Shown: positions 8,494-18,583 of the stretch, piece by piece
Numbering within the stretch: the first letter of the stretch is position 1
Layout: each line of letters starts with the position of its first letter
DNA from: Syntrophomonas wolfei subsp. methylbutyratica
GTDB taxonomy: Bacteria > Bacillota > Syntrophomonadia > Syntrophomonadales > Syntrophomonadaceae
Assembly: GCF_001570625.1 (NCBI RefSeq)
Contig: NZ_BBQT01000008.1
Coordinates: forward strand, 55,814 to 119,813
DNA: 64,000 bases
Reading direction: 5' to 3'
The notes under the pieces: model-generated
Databases searched by the model: none
Told to the model about the DNA's origin: nothing
The model's input: only the letters and a program-made list of their open reading frames with translations
Made by a program: the position numbers and the translations under genes

Positions 8494-9009
8494 ATGCCCA
8501 GAGTGGGAATTATTATGGGAAGTGATTCCGACCTGGCTATAATGAAAAATGCTGGGGATATACTCCGAGAATTTGCTATAGAATATGAATATACGATCTG
8601 TTCGGCCCACCGTTTGCCTGCTGAAACCGCGGCCTATGCAAAGGAGGCTCGGGACAGGGGAATCGAAGTAATAATTGCCGGAGCCGGTGGTGCCGCACAT
8701 CTACCTGGAGTAATTGCCTCTTATACTCTGCTTCCGGTTATCGGGGTTCCCATAAAAACCAGCAGTCTTTCCGGGGTTGACTCGCTTTATTCCATTGTGC
8801 AAATGCCCCGGGGAATCCCTGTAGCTACGGTAGCCATCAATGGTAGTGCCAATGCGGCCCTCCTGGCTTTGCAGATTTTGGCCCTGCATGATGAAAGCAT
8901 TTGGCAGCACTTGCAAGAATATCGAAATAAAATGGCCCGGGAAGTTCGAGAAAAAGACCGGAAGTTGCAAGACTTGGGCGCCGATGCGTATTTGAACATA
9001 AAAAAATAG
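8494..9009 (+). CDS. purE: N5-carboxyaminoimidazole ribonucleotide mutase
   Basis: Moves the carboxylate of N5-CAIR to give CAIR. The 171-residue protein has MGSDSDLA, the substrate loop [17 protein letters not shown] and [20 protein letters not shown], all typical of class I PurE. It is the first gene after the PRPP riboswitch, with AAGGGGGAATG as ribosome site. No purK lies in this cluster, so the N5-CAIR supply must come from elsewhere or the enzyme must work by direct carboxylation; the sequence looks class I. Confidence 0.96.
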   Translation: MPRVGIIMGSDSDLAIMKNAGDILREFAIEYEYTICSAHRLPAETAAYAKEARDRGIEVIIAGAGGAAHLPGVIASYTLLPVIGVPIKTSSLSGVDSLYSIVQMPRGIPVATVAINGSANAALLALQILALHDESIWQHLQEYRNKMAREVREKDRKLQDLGADAYLNIKK

Positions 9010-9047
9010 ATTTGCAGTGGCATTAACCTTAAAAAGGGGAGTCCAAA

Positions 9048-10343
9048 ATGATTGAAAGGTATACCCTGAGTGAAATGGGAAGGGTTTGGTCGGAAGAAAA
9101 TAAACTTAAAAACTGGTTGAAAATCGAAATTGCCGCCTGTGAAGCCTGGGCTGAATTAGGTAAAATACCGTTGTCAGCCGTAGAGATAATTAGAGGAAGG
9201 GCAGCATTTAAACTGGATAGGATTAAAGAGATTGAAGCCGAGGTTCGTCATGATGTAATCGCATTTTTGACCAATGTAGCCGAATATGTGGGAGATGATT
9301 CCAAGTATATTCACCTGGGCATGACCTCTTCAGATATACTGGATACCGGACTGGCTTTACAGATGCGCGAATCTGCCGATTTAATTCAGGACAAGCTGGA
9401 AAAACTACAAAGGGTAGTAGCCGAAAAGGCTATCCGCTATAGGTACAGTCTTAATATTGGCCGAACACACGGGGTACATGGCGAGCCCAGTACCTTTGGC
9501 TTGAAGATGGCCCTGTGGTACAGTGAAATTAAGCGAAATATTCTGCGTTTGGAACAGGCCCGGGAAATAATATCTTTTGGCGCCATATCGGGAGCGATGG
9601 GCAATTTTGCTCACCTGGACCCTCGGGTGGAAGAGTATGTTTGTCACCAATTAGGGCTCAAACCCTGCCCAGTTTCTACCCAGGTAATTCAACGTGACCG
9701 GCATGCTCAGTTTATGACTACTTTGGCCATTATTGCCAGCTCTTTGGAAAAAATGGCCACAGAGATTCGCAACTTGCAGAGAAGCGAAATTTTAGAGGTG
9801 GAAGAACCATTTCGCCAGGGACAGAAGGGTTCCTCGGCCATGCCTCATAAGCGTAATCCCATGATGAGTGAGCGAGTTGCCGGTCTATCAAGGGTTATAC
9901 GGGGCAACGCTTTGGCCGCCCTGGAAAATGTAGCCCTCTGGCATGAAAGGGATTTGACCCACTCTTCGGTGGAGAGGATTATCATTCCGGATAGCTGTAT
10001 TTTACTGGATTATGTTTTAGAAAAATTCCGAGCTGTGGTTCAAGGGTTGGTGGTCTATGAAGAAAACATGTTGGAAAATATGAAGAAAACGCGAGGGTTG
10101 GTGTTTTCGCAGGAGTTGCTGCTGGCTCTGCTAACAAAAGGTCTTTCGCGTGAAGAAGCCTACCATTTGGTACAGAGAAACTCTATGAAAAGCTGGCAAG
10201 AAAGGTTGGACTTTAAAACTCTGGTGGAGAAAGACGCTGCTATAATGCAGCTGCTCTCCCATGATGAAATCGAGGGCATATTTGATCTCTCTATTTACCA
10301 GGCCCAGGTAGATTACATTTTTAAACGCTGCGGCTTGGATTGA
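9048..10343 (+). CDS. purB: Adenylosuccinate lyase
   Basis: Cleaves SAICAR and adenylosuccinate, releasing fumarate. At 431 residues it is the usual bacterial length. Motifs seen are TSSDILDT, GRTHGVHGEPSTFGLK with the catalytic His, and the fumarase-superfamily signature GSSAMPHKRNPM in the flexible loop. The site AAAAGGGGAG precedes ATG 9048. A MITE-like element sits between it and purF. Confidence 0.97.
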   Translation: MIERYTLSEMGRVWSEENKLKNWLKIEIAACEAWAELGKIPLSAVEIIRGRAAFKLDRIKEIEAEVRHDVIAFLTNVAEYVGDDSKYIHLGMTSSDILDTGLALQMRESADLIQDKLEKLQRVVAEKAIRYRYSLNIGRTHGVHGEPSTFGLKMALWYSEIKRNILRLEQAREIISFGAISGAMGNFAHLDPRVEEYVCHQLGLKPCPVSTQVIQRDRHAQFMTTLAIIASSLEKMATEIRNLQRSEILEVEEPFRQGQKGSSAMPHKRNPMMSERVAGLSRVIRGNALAALENVALWHERDLTHSSVERIIIPDSCILLDYVLEKFRAVVQGLVVYEENMLENMKKTRGLVFSQELLLALLTKGLSREEAYHLVQRNSMKSWQERLDFKTLVEKDAAIMQLLSHDEIEGIFDLSIYQAQVDYIFKRCGLD

Positions 10344-10367
10344 TGGAAATTTCACTTTTCTAACTAA

Positions 10368-10488
10368 GATGCCACTGCAAAAAAACTGTTCCCGGGTATA
10401 CTCAACGCTACATATGGTGTTCAAAACCTCACCATTATACTAGATATAGCGGTGTTAATTTTGAAAAATGACTTTTTGCAGTGACATC
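10368..10488. mobile_element. MITE-like element with 6-bp target duplication
   Basis: The 121-bp element starts with GATGCCACTGCAAAAA and ends with the near-exact inverse (minus strand GATGTCACTGCAAAAA). It is flanked on both sides by AACTAA (10362-10367 and 10489-10494), a direct target-site duplication. It has no coding capacity. Related ends occur at 15278, 18238, 26041-26206 and 29313-29585. It lies inside the purine operon between purB and purF, so it is transcribed with it. Confidence 0.75.
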
Positions 10489-10586
10489 AACTAATCAATG
10501 CGGTAAGTTAGGAGGAACGTTGGATTGGAAGCCAATGCCTGTGCAACCCTGAGTATTTGGATATTACAAGAGGGGGAGGAAATAGA

Positions 10587-12014
10587 GTGTTGGAGGAAAT
10601 GAAGGATTTGGATCTGCTTTCTACATGCTGTGCTGAAGACAAATTCCACGATGAATGTGGGGTTTTCGGGATATTTCTAAATGAATCCGAGGATGATTGT
10701 GAAGCCGCCCGAACAACTTTTTACGGTCTTTATGCCTTGCAGCATCGAGGCCAGGAGAGTGCGGGTATAGCTGTTTCCAATGGTCATGAGATTCAACTGC
10801 ATAAAGGCATGGGGCTAATAACCGAGGTCATAAAGCCGGATCATATTAAGAAACTTAAAGGCCGCCTGTCTATCGGCCATGTTCGTTATTCCACTACCGG
10901 GATGAGTAATGTGGTAAATACTCAGCCTCTGGTATTTCATTATTTGAATGGAATGCTGGCCTTGGCCCATAATGGGAATCTAGTGAATACAGTGGAGCTT
11001 AGAAAAAGGCTGGCTGCCTATGGCTCCGTTTTTCAAACAACTAGCGATACCGAGGTGGTGGCTAACCTTCTGGCCAGGTATTCCCAGGATAATAAAATAG
11101 AGGATGCTTTGGCCCGGTGCATAATGGATGCGAAGGGGGCTTTCGCTCTCTTAATAATGACCGAAGACCGTTTGGTTGGGGTGCGGGATCCGATGGGGAT
11201 TCGGCCTCTTTGCCTAGGGGAGCTCAATGGCAACTATATACTGGCTTCCGAATCGGCGGCCCTGGATACAGTGGGGGCCACATTAATCCGTGATGTAAAT
11301 CCCGGAGAAATAGTGGTAATAGACCAGGATGGATTACATTCCCGGCAGGTAATCGATTCGCCTCGCCGGGCCCATTGTATTTTTGAATATATCTACTTTG
11401 CCCGGCCGGACAGTACCATTGACCAGGTAAATGTTTATCAAGCCAGACGAGAGATGGGTCGGCAGCTGGCCCGGGAGTGCGATATCGATGCCGATATGGT
11501 TATTTCCGTACCGGACTCCGGCACCTCATCGGCTCTGGGTTATGCTGAAGAAGCGGGCTTGCCTTTTGAAGAAGGACTGATGAAGAACCGCTATGTGGGA
11601 CGCACCTTTATTCAGCCCACCCAGAAGATGCGGGAACTGGGGGTTAAACTGAAACTCAATGCCATTGATGAAGTGGTTTGCGGCAAACGTATAATAATGG
11701 TTGATGACTCCATAGTTCGCGGAACCACCAGCAAGAAGATCGTGCAAATGCTGCGTGAAGCCGGGGCCACCGAGGTGCATATGGTGGTGGCTTCCCCTCC
11801 CACCCGTTTTCCCTGTTATTATGGAATTGATACCTCGCGCCGGGAGGAGCTTATTGCCAGCACCATGGACAAAACGGAGATTGAAAAGTTTATTGGTGCT
11901 GATAGCCTCCACTATTTAAGTATGGAAGCTATGTTTGCCGCCATGAAAAGCGGTGAAGATACTTTTTGTTCCGCCTGTTTCAGTGGTAAATATCCTATGG
12001 AGATTGAGACCTGA
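10587..12014 (+). CDS. purF: Amidophosphoribosyltransferase
   Basis: Commits PRPP to purine synthesis by making phosphoribosylamine from PRPP and glutamine. I choose GTG 10587 after GGGGGAGGAAATAGA over the ATG ten codons upstream, giving 475 residues. The N-terminal Cys nucleophile lies in DECGVFGIF after a propeptide of about 24 residues that must be removed. HRGQESAGI and HNGNLVN belong to the glutaminase half; the PRPP loop is [17 protein letters not shown]. The C-terminal [10 protein letters not shown] supplies cysteines typical of the iron-sulfur form found in Bacillus. Its substrate is also the riboswitch ligand. Confidence 0.97.
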   Translation: MLEEMKDLDLLSTCCAEDKFHDECGVFGIFLNESEDDCEAARTTFYGLYALQHRGQESAGIAVSNGHEIQLHKGMGLITEVIKPDHIKKLKGRLSIGHVRYSTTGMSNVVNTQPLVFHYLNGMLALAHNGNLVNTVELRKRLAAYGSVFQTTSDTEVVANLLARYSQDNKIEDALARCIMDAKGAFALLIMTEDRLVGVRDPMGIRPLCLGELNGNYILASESAALDTVGATLIRDVNPGEIVVIDQDGLHSRQVIDSPRRAHCIFEYIYFARPDSTIDQVNVYQARREMGRQLARECDIDADMVISVPDSGTSSALGYAEEAGLPFEEGLMKNRYVGRTFIQPTQKMRELGVKLKLNAIDEVVCGKRIIMVDDSIVRGTTSKKIVQMLREAGATEVHMVVASPPTRFPCYYGIDTSRREELIASTMDKTEIEKFIGADSLHYLSMEAMFAAMKSGEDTFCSACFSGKYPMEIET

Positions 12015-12075
12015 TAGCGCCAGGAGAGCACGAGAACCGTTCCTCTGTGTGCATATTTGCAGGAGGTGGAAGGAC

Positions 12076-13113
12076 ATGGATAAACCGGGCTTGAGTTATA
12101 AGGAAGCGGGTGTGGATATAGATGCCGCCAACCGCTCGGTGGAAATGATTAAAAAGTGGGTGGGACAGACAATAAGACCGGAAGTGCTGTCAGGGATAGG
12201 GTCCTTTGGCGGTTTTTTCGCTCTGGATTTACAGAAGTACCGGGAACCGGTATTGGTTTCCGGTACTGATGGAGTAGGCACCAAACTAAGGATTGCTCAA
12301 ATGATGGGGGTGCATGACAGCGTGGGGATTGACCTGGTGGCTATGTGTGTAAATGACATACTGGCTCACGGGGCTGAACCCCTATTTTTTTTGGATTATA
12401 TCGCTATTGGCAAACTGGACCCCGTATTGGTGGAGCTATTGGTAAAGGGAGTCAGCCAGGGCTGCCGGCAGGCCGGCTGTTCTCTCATTGGTGGAGAAAC
12501 CGCGGAAATGCCGGGTTTTTACCGGGAGAATGAATATGATTTGGCTGGATTTGCGGTAGGAGCAGTAGATCGTTCCCGGCTTATTAACGGGAGTTCTATT
12601 GCGGATGGAGATCTCTTGCTAGCTTTGCCTTCTTCCGGACTGCATTCCAACGGCTATTCCCTGGCGCGCAAGGTATTACTGGAAAAGGCCGGGATGGAGC
12701 TGGAGGAAAACATTGCTGAACTGGGACGTAGCCTGGGTGAGGAATTGCTCTGCCCCACCCGTATATATGTGCCAGCCATACTAGCACTGCTGGAAGCATG
12801 TGAGGTAAAAGGATTGGCCCACATAACCGGAGGGGGAATAGTAGAAAACCTGCAAAGAATTATGCCCTCCGGCCTGGGGGCGGTAATCGACAGTCAGGCT
12901 ATAGAAGTCAAACCGGTATTTCAGCTTATTGAAAAATTGGGTCAGGTTGATAAATCTGAAATGTTTCGGACTTTCAATATGGGTGTAGGATACATAATCG
13001 TTGTATCGCCGCTTTATCATGATAAAGCTTTAAAGTGCTTGCATGATAAAGGAGAAAAGCCTATACTTATAGGCAGGGTGGAGAAAGACAGGGAGAAGGT
13101 AAGTATTCAATGA
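12076..13113 (+). CDS. purM: Phosphoribosylformylglycinamidine cyclo-ligase
   Basis: Closes the imidazole ring of FGAM to AIR with ATP. ATG 12076 follows AGGAGGTGGAAGGAC, giving 345 residues with the expected N-terminus [12 protein letters not shown]. Landmarks are IGSFGGFF, the DGVGTKLR loop, [30 protein letters not shown] and [11 protein letters not shown]. It overlaps purN by four bases (ATGA), implying translational coupling. Confidence 0.97.
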   Translation: MDKPGLSYKEAGVDIDAANRSVEMIKKWVGQTIRPEVLSGIGSFGGFFALDLQKYREPVLVSGTDGVGTKLRIAQMMGVHDSVGIDLVAMCVNDILAHGAEPLFFLDYIAIGKLDPVLVELLVKGVSQGCRQAGCSLIGGETAEMPGFYRENEYDLAGFAVGAVDRSRLINGSSIADGDLLLALPSSGLHSNGYSLARKVLLEKAGMELEENIAELGRSLGEELLCPTRIYVPAILALLEACEVKGLAHITGGGIVENLQRIMPSGLGAVIDSQAIEVKPVFQLIEKLGQVDKSEMFRTFNMGVGYIIVVSPLYHDKALKCLHDKGEKPILIGRVEKDREKVSIQ

Positions 13114-13751
13114 TTAGAGTAAGGGAAGCCGGGCGTATCAGCCTGGCAGTTCTGGCCTCCGGGCGGGGAAGTAATTTTGATGCCCTCTGCCAGGCAGTGG
13201 AAAGAGGCCAGTTGGATGCTGATATCAAGCTCTTGCTCAGTGACCGCCGGGATGCTCCCGCTTTGGAAAAGGCGGCCCGCCGGGGGATAGAATCGATTTT
13301 TCTTTCCCCGGCAGCTTTTACTAGTCGTGATGATTATGAGGCTTGCCTCTTGCAAAAACTCCGGGAACACGGGGTGGAAATCATAGCTCTGGCCGGCTAT
13401 ATGCGCCTGGTAGGAAAAGTGCTTTTAGATGAATATAAATGGAAGATAATAAATATTCATCCGGCGCTTTTGCCATCTTTTCCTGGCTTGAATGCCCAGA
13501 GCCAGGCTTTGAACTATGGAGTCAGATTCAGCGGTTGCACTGTACATATGGTTGACGAAGGCATGGATACCGGGCCGATATTAATGCAAGCCGTGGTTCC
13601 GGTTTACCAGGATGACGAGGAGGACAGCCTGGCGGCGAGGATACTGCTGGAAGAACATCAGATTTACTGGCGTTCTTTGCAGCTATTAGCCGAGGGACGC
13701 GTTTTTTTAGATGGCCGCCGGGTGATAATAGCCGATAAGCAAGGAGGTTAG
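13110..13751 (+). CDS. purN: Phosphoribosylglycinamide formyltransferase
   Basis: Transfers formyl from 10-formyltetrahydrofolate to GAR. The 213-residue protein has [11 protein letters not shown] for the phosphate, AGYMRL, the catalytic [14 protein letters not shown] and [13 protein letters not shown]. The start overlaps the purM stop; purH follows after seven bases. Confidence 0.96.
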   Translation: MIRVREAGRISLAVLASGRGSNFDALCQAVERGQLDADIKLLLSDRRDAPALEKAARRGIESIFLSPAAFTSRDDYEACLLQKLREHGVEIIALAGYMRLVGKVLLDEYKWKIINIHPALLPSFPGLNAQSQALNYGVRFSGCTVHMVDEGMDTGPILMQAVVPVYQDDEEDSLAARILLEEHQIYWRSLQLLAEGRVFLDGRRVIIADKQGG

Positions 13752-13758
13752 ATAGATT

Positions 13759-15279
13759 ATGAAAAGAGCATTGATCAGTGTGTCTAATAAAGAAGGTTTG
13801 CTGGATTTTGCCCGGGGATTGGAGAAGCTGGGCTATGAAATCATTTCAACCGGCGGCACCTATAATACTATCAAGGAAGCCGGGATTAAGGTCAAGAAGG
13901 TAGCAGATATAACCGGTTTTCCGGAAATCCTGGATGGCCGGGTTAAAACTCTGCATCCCAAAATCCATGGAGGAATTTTGGCTCGCCGGGTACCGGAACA
14001 CCTCCAACAATTGCAGGAGAATGATATCGGCCCGATTGACATAGTGGCGGTAAACCTCTATCCCTTCCGGGAAACCATCAGCCGGCCCGGAGTAAGCCTG
14101 GAAGAAGCCATAGAGAACATTGATATCGGGGGACCGGCCATGGTAAGAGCCGCTGCCAAGAATTATCAGGATGTTGCGGTTGTGGTAAAACCTGAATTCT
14201 ACCAACCTCTACTGGAGGCCCTGGAAAAACAAGGAGGAATAAGCCCGGAATTTCGCTTGAAACTGGCTTGGGAAGCTTTCAGCCATACTGCGGCTTACGA
14301 TGCCATGATTTCTTACTACCTCTCTCGTGTAAGCAACAGCGATTTAAACCAGAACCTGATTCTGGCCGGGGAAAAGGTCTATGACCTGCGCTATGGCGAG
14401 AACCCCCACCAGAAAGCTTCTTTTTACCGCTTTATGACCCCGGGGCTGGGATTGCCTGATGCCCGGCAATTGAATGGCAAGGAACTCTCCTATAATAATA
14501 TAATTGATACCCAGGCGGCCTGGGAACTGGTGCGGGAATTCGATGAACCGGCCTGTGTTATCATTAAACACACCAACCCCTGTGGAACGGCGGTAGCCGC
14601 AACCCTGGAAGAAGCCTTCGACCGGGCATTTGCCGCTGACCCATTGTCCGCCTATGGCGGTATTATTGCCCTGAACCGTCCGGTTGACGGGGCTACGGCC
14701 CAAAAAGCGGCCGAGCCTTTTATGGAAGTTATCATTGCTCCGGCTTATACCCCCGAGGCTTTGGAAAGCCTTCAGGCCAAGAAGAACCTGCGAGTACTGG
14801 AACTTCCGCTGGAAGTCGCCGGGGGGTTGCAGATAAGAACTGTAGCCGGTGGTTTCGTAGTTCAGGAAAGTGACCGGGATGAGCTGGATATGGATAAAGT
14901 GCAGGTAGTCACCCAGAAAAAACCTGCTGCCGAGCAATTAAAGGAACTGGCCTTTGCCCGCAAGGTGGTCAAACATATAAAGTCCAATGCGATTGTCGTA
15001 GCCCGGGATGGGGTTACTCTGGGTGTTGGTGCCGGGCAAATGAACCGGGTGGGTTCAGCCCGTATTGCCCTGGAAAGTGCCGGGGAAAAGGCCCGGGGGG
15101 CTGTGATGGCTTCCGATGCCTTCTTCCCCTTCAAGGATACGGTGGAATTGGCGGCGCGGTATGGGATTACCGCCATAATTCAACCGGGCGGCTCGGTAAG
15201 AGATCAGGAGAGCATAGATGAATGCGATAAAAACGGTATGGCCATGGTCTTTACCGGTATAAGGCATTTTAAACATTGA
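13759..15279 (+). CDS. purH: Bifunctional AICAR formyltransferase/IMP cyclohydrolase
   Basis: Carries out the last two steps to IMP. The 506-residue protein begins with the MGS-like cyclohydrolase domain ([38 protein letters not shown]) and continues with the transformylase domain ([48 protein letters not shown]). It ends in FTGIRHFKH, the usual terminus. A copy of the intergenic repeat begins over its stop codon. Confidence 0.97.
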   Translation: MKRALISVSNKEGLLDFARGLEKLGYEIISTGGTYNTIKEAGIKVKKVADITGFPEILDGRVKTLHPKIHGGILARRVPEHLQQLQENDIGPIDIVAVNLYPFRETISRPGVSLEEAIENIDIGGPAMVRAAAKNYQDVAVVVKPEFYQPLLEALEKQGGISPEFRLKLAWEAFSHTAAYDAMISYYLSRVSNSDLNQNLILAGEKVYDLRYGENPHQKASFYRFMTPGLGLPDARQLNGKELSYNNIIDTQAAWELVREFDEPACVIIKHTNPCGTAVAATLEEAFDRAFAADPLSAYGGIIALNRPVDGATAQKAAEPFMEVIIAPAYTPEALESLQAKKNLRVLELPLEVAGGLQIRTVAGGFVVQESDRDELDMDKVQVVTQKKPAAEQLKELAFARKVVKHIKSNAIVVARDGVTLGVGAGQMNRVGSARIALESAGEKARGAVMASDAFFPFKDTVELAARYGITAIIQPGGSVRDQESIDECDKNGMAMVFTGIRHFKH

Positions 15280-15346
15280 TGCTACTGCGGTACCCTTGAG
15301 CCGCGAGACAAGCCGCAGGTGTTGCCCATGCGTAGACAGCGAGCGG
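15278..15346 (+). repeat. Partial copy of the dispersed intergenic repeat
   Basis: The end GATGCTACTGC overlaps the purH stop codon, followed by a block of about 59 bases (CGGTACCCTTGAGCCGCGAG through CGAGCGG) nearly identical to 29478-29537. No right-hand end is recognisable, so the copy is truncated or diverged. Confidence 0.6.
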
Positions 15347-15426
15347 TATATTTAATACAAGTATAATTTTGATATCAGTATTAAAGAGCACGAAAGAACT
15401 ATCTACTTGTGCTAAAGGAGGCAGCT

Positions 15427-16713
15427 ATGGGGAAAAAGCTATTGCTTATCGGACAGGGAGGAAGAGAACATGCACTGGCCTGGAAATTGGCCCAGAGCCC
15501 GGAGATAGAAGCACTGTATGTGGCGCCGGGTAATCCCGGCATAGCCGCTATAGCAGAGTGCATTTCCATAGGAGTAAATGAAATAGAAAGCCTGCTGGAA
15601 TTTGCCCGGAGCCAGCGTATAGACCTTACCGTGGTTGGGCCGGAAGCTCCGCTTATGGAGGGCATAGCAGACCGTTTCCGGGAAGCGGGCTTGAAAATAT
15701 TTGGCCCTACTACTGCTGCCTCCAGGTTGGAAGGAAGCAAGGTTTTTGCCAAGAAGCTGTTAAAAAAATATGGCATCCCCACAGCTGATTATACGGTATG
15801 TGAAAGATTGGATATGGCTTATGCTTCTGCCCGGACTTACACTGAGCAGGGGAAAGCAGTAGTAATAAAAGCTGATGGACTGGCAGCGGGCAAAGGGGTT
15901 ACTGTCGCCGCCAACTGGGAAGAGGCCAGCCAGGCTATTGACAGCATGATGAAAGACAAGAGCTTCGGTCAGGCTGGTGAAAGACTGTTGGTGGAGGAGT
16001 GCCTGCTGGGCGAGGAAGTTAGTTTCTTTGCTATTTGTGATGGTAAGGATTATATTTCCTTGTTGGCCGCCCAGGATCATAAAAGAGTCTTCGATAATGA
16101 TCAGGGCCCCAATACCGGAGGTATGGGAGCCTATGTCAATCCCCCAGTTTTTGACCGGGAACTGCAAATGCAGGTTATTAAAAATATAATAGAACCGGTC
16201 ATTAAGGCCATGGCAGAAGAAGGATGCCCCTATCAAGGGGTGCTCTATGCCGGGCTGATGATAACCTCGGAAGGTCCTAAAGTATTAGAATTCAATGCCC
16301 GTTTCGGTGACCCGGAAACCCAGGTGTTGATGCCCATGATTAAAGGTGATATTTTGCCGGTGCTGGAGGCTGCCGCCAGTGGTAAGCTGGGTGATTTGCA
16401 GCTGGAGATAGAAGAAGGCAGCTGTGTGGCGGTTATTCTGGCCTCCGCAGGCTATCCCGGAGATTATGAAAAAGGGAAAATCATTAAAGGCTTGGATAGG
16501 CTTGAGCCGGATACCCTGGTATTCCATGCCGGAACCAGCCGAAAGGATGAAAATCTCATTACCGCTGGTGGCCGCGTTTTGGCCGTAGTCTGCCGGGGGC
16601 AGGACATGAGAGCGGCCCGGGATAAGGTTTATCAAGAGGTAAAAAAGATAGAATTTGATGGAATGCATTATCGCCAGGATATTGGCGTAAAAGCAATGCA
16701 ACATGAGGTATAG
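15427..16713 (+). CDS. purD: Phosphoribosylamine-glycine ligase
   Basis: Joins glycine to phosphoribosylamine with ATP. ATG 15427 follows AAAGGAGGCAGCT; an upstream in-frame start at 15409 lies before that ribosome site and is rejected. The 428-residue ATP-grasp enzyme shows GQGGREHALAWKL, GNPGIA, VVGPEAPLMEGI, KADGLAAGKGV, DHKRVFDNDQGPNTGGMGAY and EFNARFGDPETQ. It closes the purine cluster; purC, purS, purQ, purL and purK are not in this window. Confidence 0.97.
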   Translation: MGKKLLLIGQGGREHALAWKLAQSPEIEALYVAPGNPGIAAIAECISIGVNEIESLLEFARSQRIDLTVVGPEAPLMEGIADRFREAGLKIFGPTTAASRLEGSKVFAKKLLKKYGIPTADYTVCERLDMAYASARTYTEQGKAVVIKADGLAAGKGVTVAANWEEASQAIDSMMKDKSFGQAGERLLVEECLLGEEVSFFAICDGKDYISLLAAQDHKRVFDNDQGPNTGGMGAYVNPPVFDRELQMQVIKNIIEPVIKAMAEEGCPYQGVLYAGLMITSEGPKVLEFNARFGDPETQVLMPMIKGDILPVLEAAASGKLGDLQLEIEEGSCVAVILASAGYPGDYEKGKIIKGLDRLEPDTLVFHAGTSRKDENLITAGGRVLAVVCRGQDMRAARDKVYQEVKKIEFDGMHYRQDIGVKAMQHEV

Positions 16714-16716
16714 GGA

Positions 16717-17244
16717 ATGAAGCTGATAATACGAGTTTTATCCCGGATACTGTTAATAGCGGCTGTAATCGCTATGCTCTATTTCATGCCTACCCGGGAG
16801 TTTTTGAAAACAACTTTCATATTGGGTATGCCCTTCATTGTAGCTTTGGCCATAATGAGAAAAAGACCCCGCTATTCATTCTTATGGATTATTGCCTTCT
16901 TGGCACTATTGGGAATCGCCGGGGGTTATGTTTATTTATTGACCCAGCTCCCGGAGCGGATAGAAACCCGTCGTATAATCAGTGAGGGCGGATCTTTGGT
17001 GGCAGAAGGAAAATTTGATAAAGCTATAGATGAATACAAGAAGTTGGAAAAGCTAGGCAAGCCGGAAAAAATGAAAGAGAAGATTGCCATTGCGGAGCAG
17101 GAGAAGCGGGCAGCCGCTATGCTGCAGGAAGCCCAGGATTTGCTTGCTGCAGGCGAAACAGAAAAAGCGAAGAAACTGTTAGAGTCCATACCAGATAATA
17201 CCAGGGCTGCCGTGCAGGCGAAACGATTGCAAAAAAAGCTATGA
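16717..17244 (+). CDS. Membrane protein with C-terminal TPR-like helices
   Basis: The 175-residue protein begins three bases after purD. Three hydrophobic segments (about residues 5-24, 28-45, 53-74) are followed by a soluble helical part with TPR-like pairs (LVAEGKFDKAIDEYKKLEK, then LLAAGETEKAKKLLESIP). It is probably a membrane-anchored helical scaffold. Co-transcription with the purine operon is likely from the spacing, but no link to purine metabolism can be seen. Confidence 0.65.
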   Translation: MKLIIRVLSRILLIAAVIAMLYFMPTREFLKTTFILGMPFIVALAIMRKRPRYSFLWIIAFLALLGIAGGYVYLLTQLPERIETRRIISEGGSLVAEGKFDKAIDEYKKLEKLGKPEKMKEKIAIAEQEKRAAAMLQEAQDLLAAGETEKAKKLLESIPDNTRAAVQAKRLQKKL

Positions 17245-17260
17245 GGAATAAGGATATGTA

Positions 17261-17428
17261 ATTAATTAAGGAACGGGGACAGATCAGCTTCGCAGAAATG
17301 TCATTGATTAAGGAACGGGGACACATCAGCTTCGCAGAAATGTCATTGATTAAGGAACGGGGACACATCAGCTTCGCAGAAATGTCATTGATTAAGGAAC
17401 GGGGACACATCAGCTTCGCAGAAATGTC
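17261..17428 (+). repeat. Four tandem 42-bp direct repeats
   Basis: Units at 17261, 17303, 17345 and 17387 read ATTGATTAAGGAACGGGGAC followed by ACATCAGCTTCGCAGAAATG and TC; the last three are identical, the first differs at two positions. Each contains the inverted pair GGGGACA...TGTC, completed to TGTCCCC after the last unit. The length is 14 codons, and the frame stays open on both strands, running into the HD gene. Confidence 0.9.
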
Positions 17429-17453
17429 CCCCATTCGAAAACGGGGTGAGGAA

Positions 17454-18116
17454 ATGGTAACACTGGAAGTGGTAAAGAACAGTCACATGGTGGAACAGTA
17501 TATGCAAATAGGCAATGCCTATATCGGTAATATTGGAGCCATAGAACATGACCTGCACCATGCCGAGCAAACTTCGCAGCTTTGTTCGGAGATTCTGGAA
17601 AAACTGAACTTTCCTGCACGAGAAGCTGAGCTGGCTGCCATTGCCGGTTTTTTACATGACATCGGCAATCTGGTTAATCGATACGGGCATGGTATGTCCG
17701 GGGCTATTATGGCGTTTTATCTTTTGCTGGATTTGGAAATGGATACAGAGGAAATAGCGACGATTATGGGAGCCATAGGTAATCATGAAGAACAGGCTCA
17801 GGGTAAGAGCATCAATAATGTGGCGGCGGCCCTGATTTTGGCTGATAAGTCCGATGTACACCGCTCCCGGGTGCGAAAAACCGAGATGTCGGCTTTCACT
17901 CCGCGCGATAGGGTTAATTATGCAGTTACTGGTTCCCGGCTGGTGGTTATGCCGGAAGAAAAGACTATAAGGATGGAAATTGATATTGATAACGAAGTAT
18001 GTTCAGTAATGGAGTATTTTGAGATATTTTTGACCAAGATGCTTATGTCCCGGCGGGCTGCCGAGTATTTGGGCTGCCGATTCGAACTCTTGATTAACAA
18101 CAACCGGCTATTATAG
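17454..18116 (+). CDS. HD-domain phosphohydrolase family protein
   Basis: I choose ATG 17454, after ACGGGGTGAGGAA, giving 220 residues; the same frame extends back through the 42-bp repeats to 17298, which would add repeated MSLIKERGHISFAE units of doubtful reality. The HD metal ligands are visible: His in EHDLHHAEQ, the HD pair in GFLHDIGN, and Asp in LADKSDVHRSR. Such proteins hydrolyse nucleotide or phospho-metabolites; the substrate is unknown. It lies between the purine and histidine operons. Confidence 0.8.
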   Translation: MVTLEVVKNSHMVEQYMQIGNAYIGNIGAIEHDLHHAEQTSQLCSEILEKLNFPAREAELAAIAGFLHDIGNLVNRYGHGMSGAIMAFYLLLDLEMDTEEIATIMGAIGNHEEQAQGKSINNVAAALILADKSDVHRSRVRKTEMSAFTPRDRVNYAVTGSRLVVMPEEKTIRMEIDIDNEVCSVMEYFEIFLTKMLMSRRAAEYLGCRFELLINNNRLL

Positions 18117-18238
18117 TGTTGCCCATGCGAAGCGCCCTGTCGAGCACAACTGATGCTCCCTTTGGTCGCTATTAAGGACGCTGGAGCGGTCATATTTATG
18201 CAAGCTAATGAGTATTAATAACTTTTTGCAGTATAGTC
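18116..18238 (+). repeat. Diverged copy of the dispersed intergenic repeat
   Basis: Starts with GTGTTGCCCATGCG and ends with ATTAATAACTTTTTGCAGTA, sharing the internal ATTTATGCAAGC block with copies at 26133-26206 and 29510-29585. The left end is missing. It fills the gap before yerC, where no T-box motif could be found. Confidence 0.6.
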
Positions 18239-18271
18239 AAGGTTAGGTTTCGTTGGTAGGGAGGTATGATC

Positions 18272-18583
18272 ATGACATTTTCACCTGGCTGGAAAGACCA
18301 GCATACTGATTTCCTGGTTCAGGCTCTATTATGCCTCCAGAACGAAGAGGATGCTTATCGTCTGTTGGATGACCTCTGTACCGTTAGTGAGATAAAGGCT
18401 ATGTCACAACGGCTGGAAGTAGCACGACTGCTGGCCGGGAATATCAAATACAATGAAATAGCTGCGGATACCGGAGCCAGCACAGCTACTATTAGCCGGG
18501 TAAAACGCTGCCTTAATTATGGTGCTGATGGTTACCGCAGGATATTAAATAATTTATACGGGGAGAAAAATAATGAAGAGTAG
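18272..18583 (+). CDS. yerC: TrpR-like regulator of the YerC/YecD family
   Basis: A 103-residue helical DNA-binding protein. I take ATG 18272, seven bases after GGGAGG, rather than the ATG two codons earlier, which touches the ribosome site. The helix-turn-helix is in EIAADTGASTATISRVKRCL, and EIKAMSQRLEVARLL is the conserved family helix. Its coding region overlaps the hisZ start by 11 bases, and this pairing with histidine genes suggests it controls them, though the effector is not known to me. Confidence 0.85.
   Translation: MTFSPGWKDQHTDFLVQALLCLQNEEDAYRLLDDLCTVSEIKAMSQRLEVARLLAGNIKYNEIAADTGASTATISRVKRCLNYGADGYRRILNNLYGEKNNEE

Noticed and set aside
17261..17428. CRISPR array
   Set aside because: The units are contiguous with no unique spacers, so it is a simple tandem repeat.
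17298..17453. N-terminal extension of the HD protein through the 42-bp repeats
   Set aside because: The frame is open, but a good ribosome site stands directly before ATG 17454 and the repeated peptide has no family match; kept as a repeat rather than coding sequence.
18116..18271. T-box or other amino-acid riboswitch ahead of the histidine operon
   Set aside because: No T-box sequence or specifier loop is visible; the gap is explained by a copy of the dispersed repeat.
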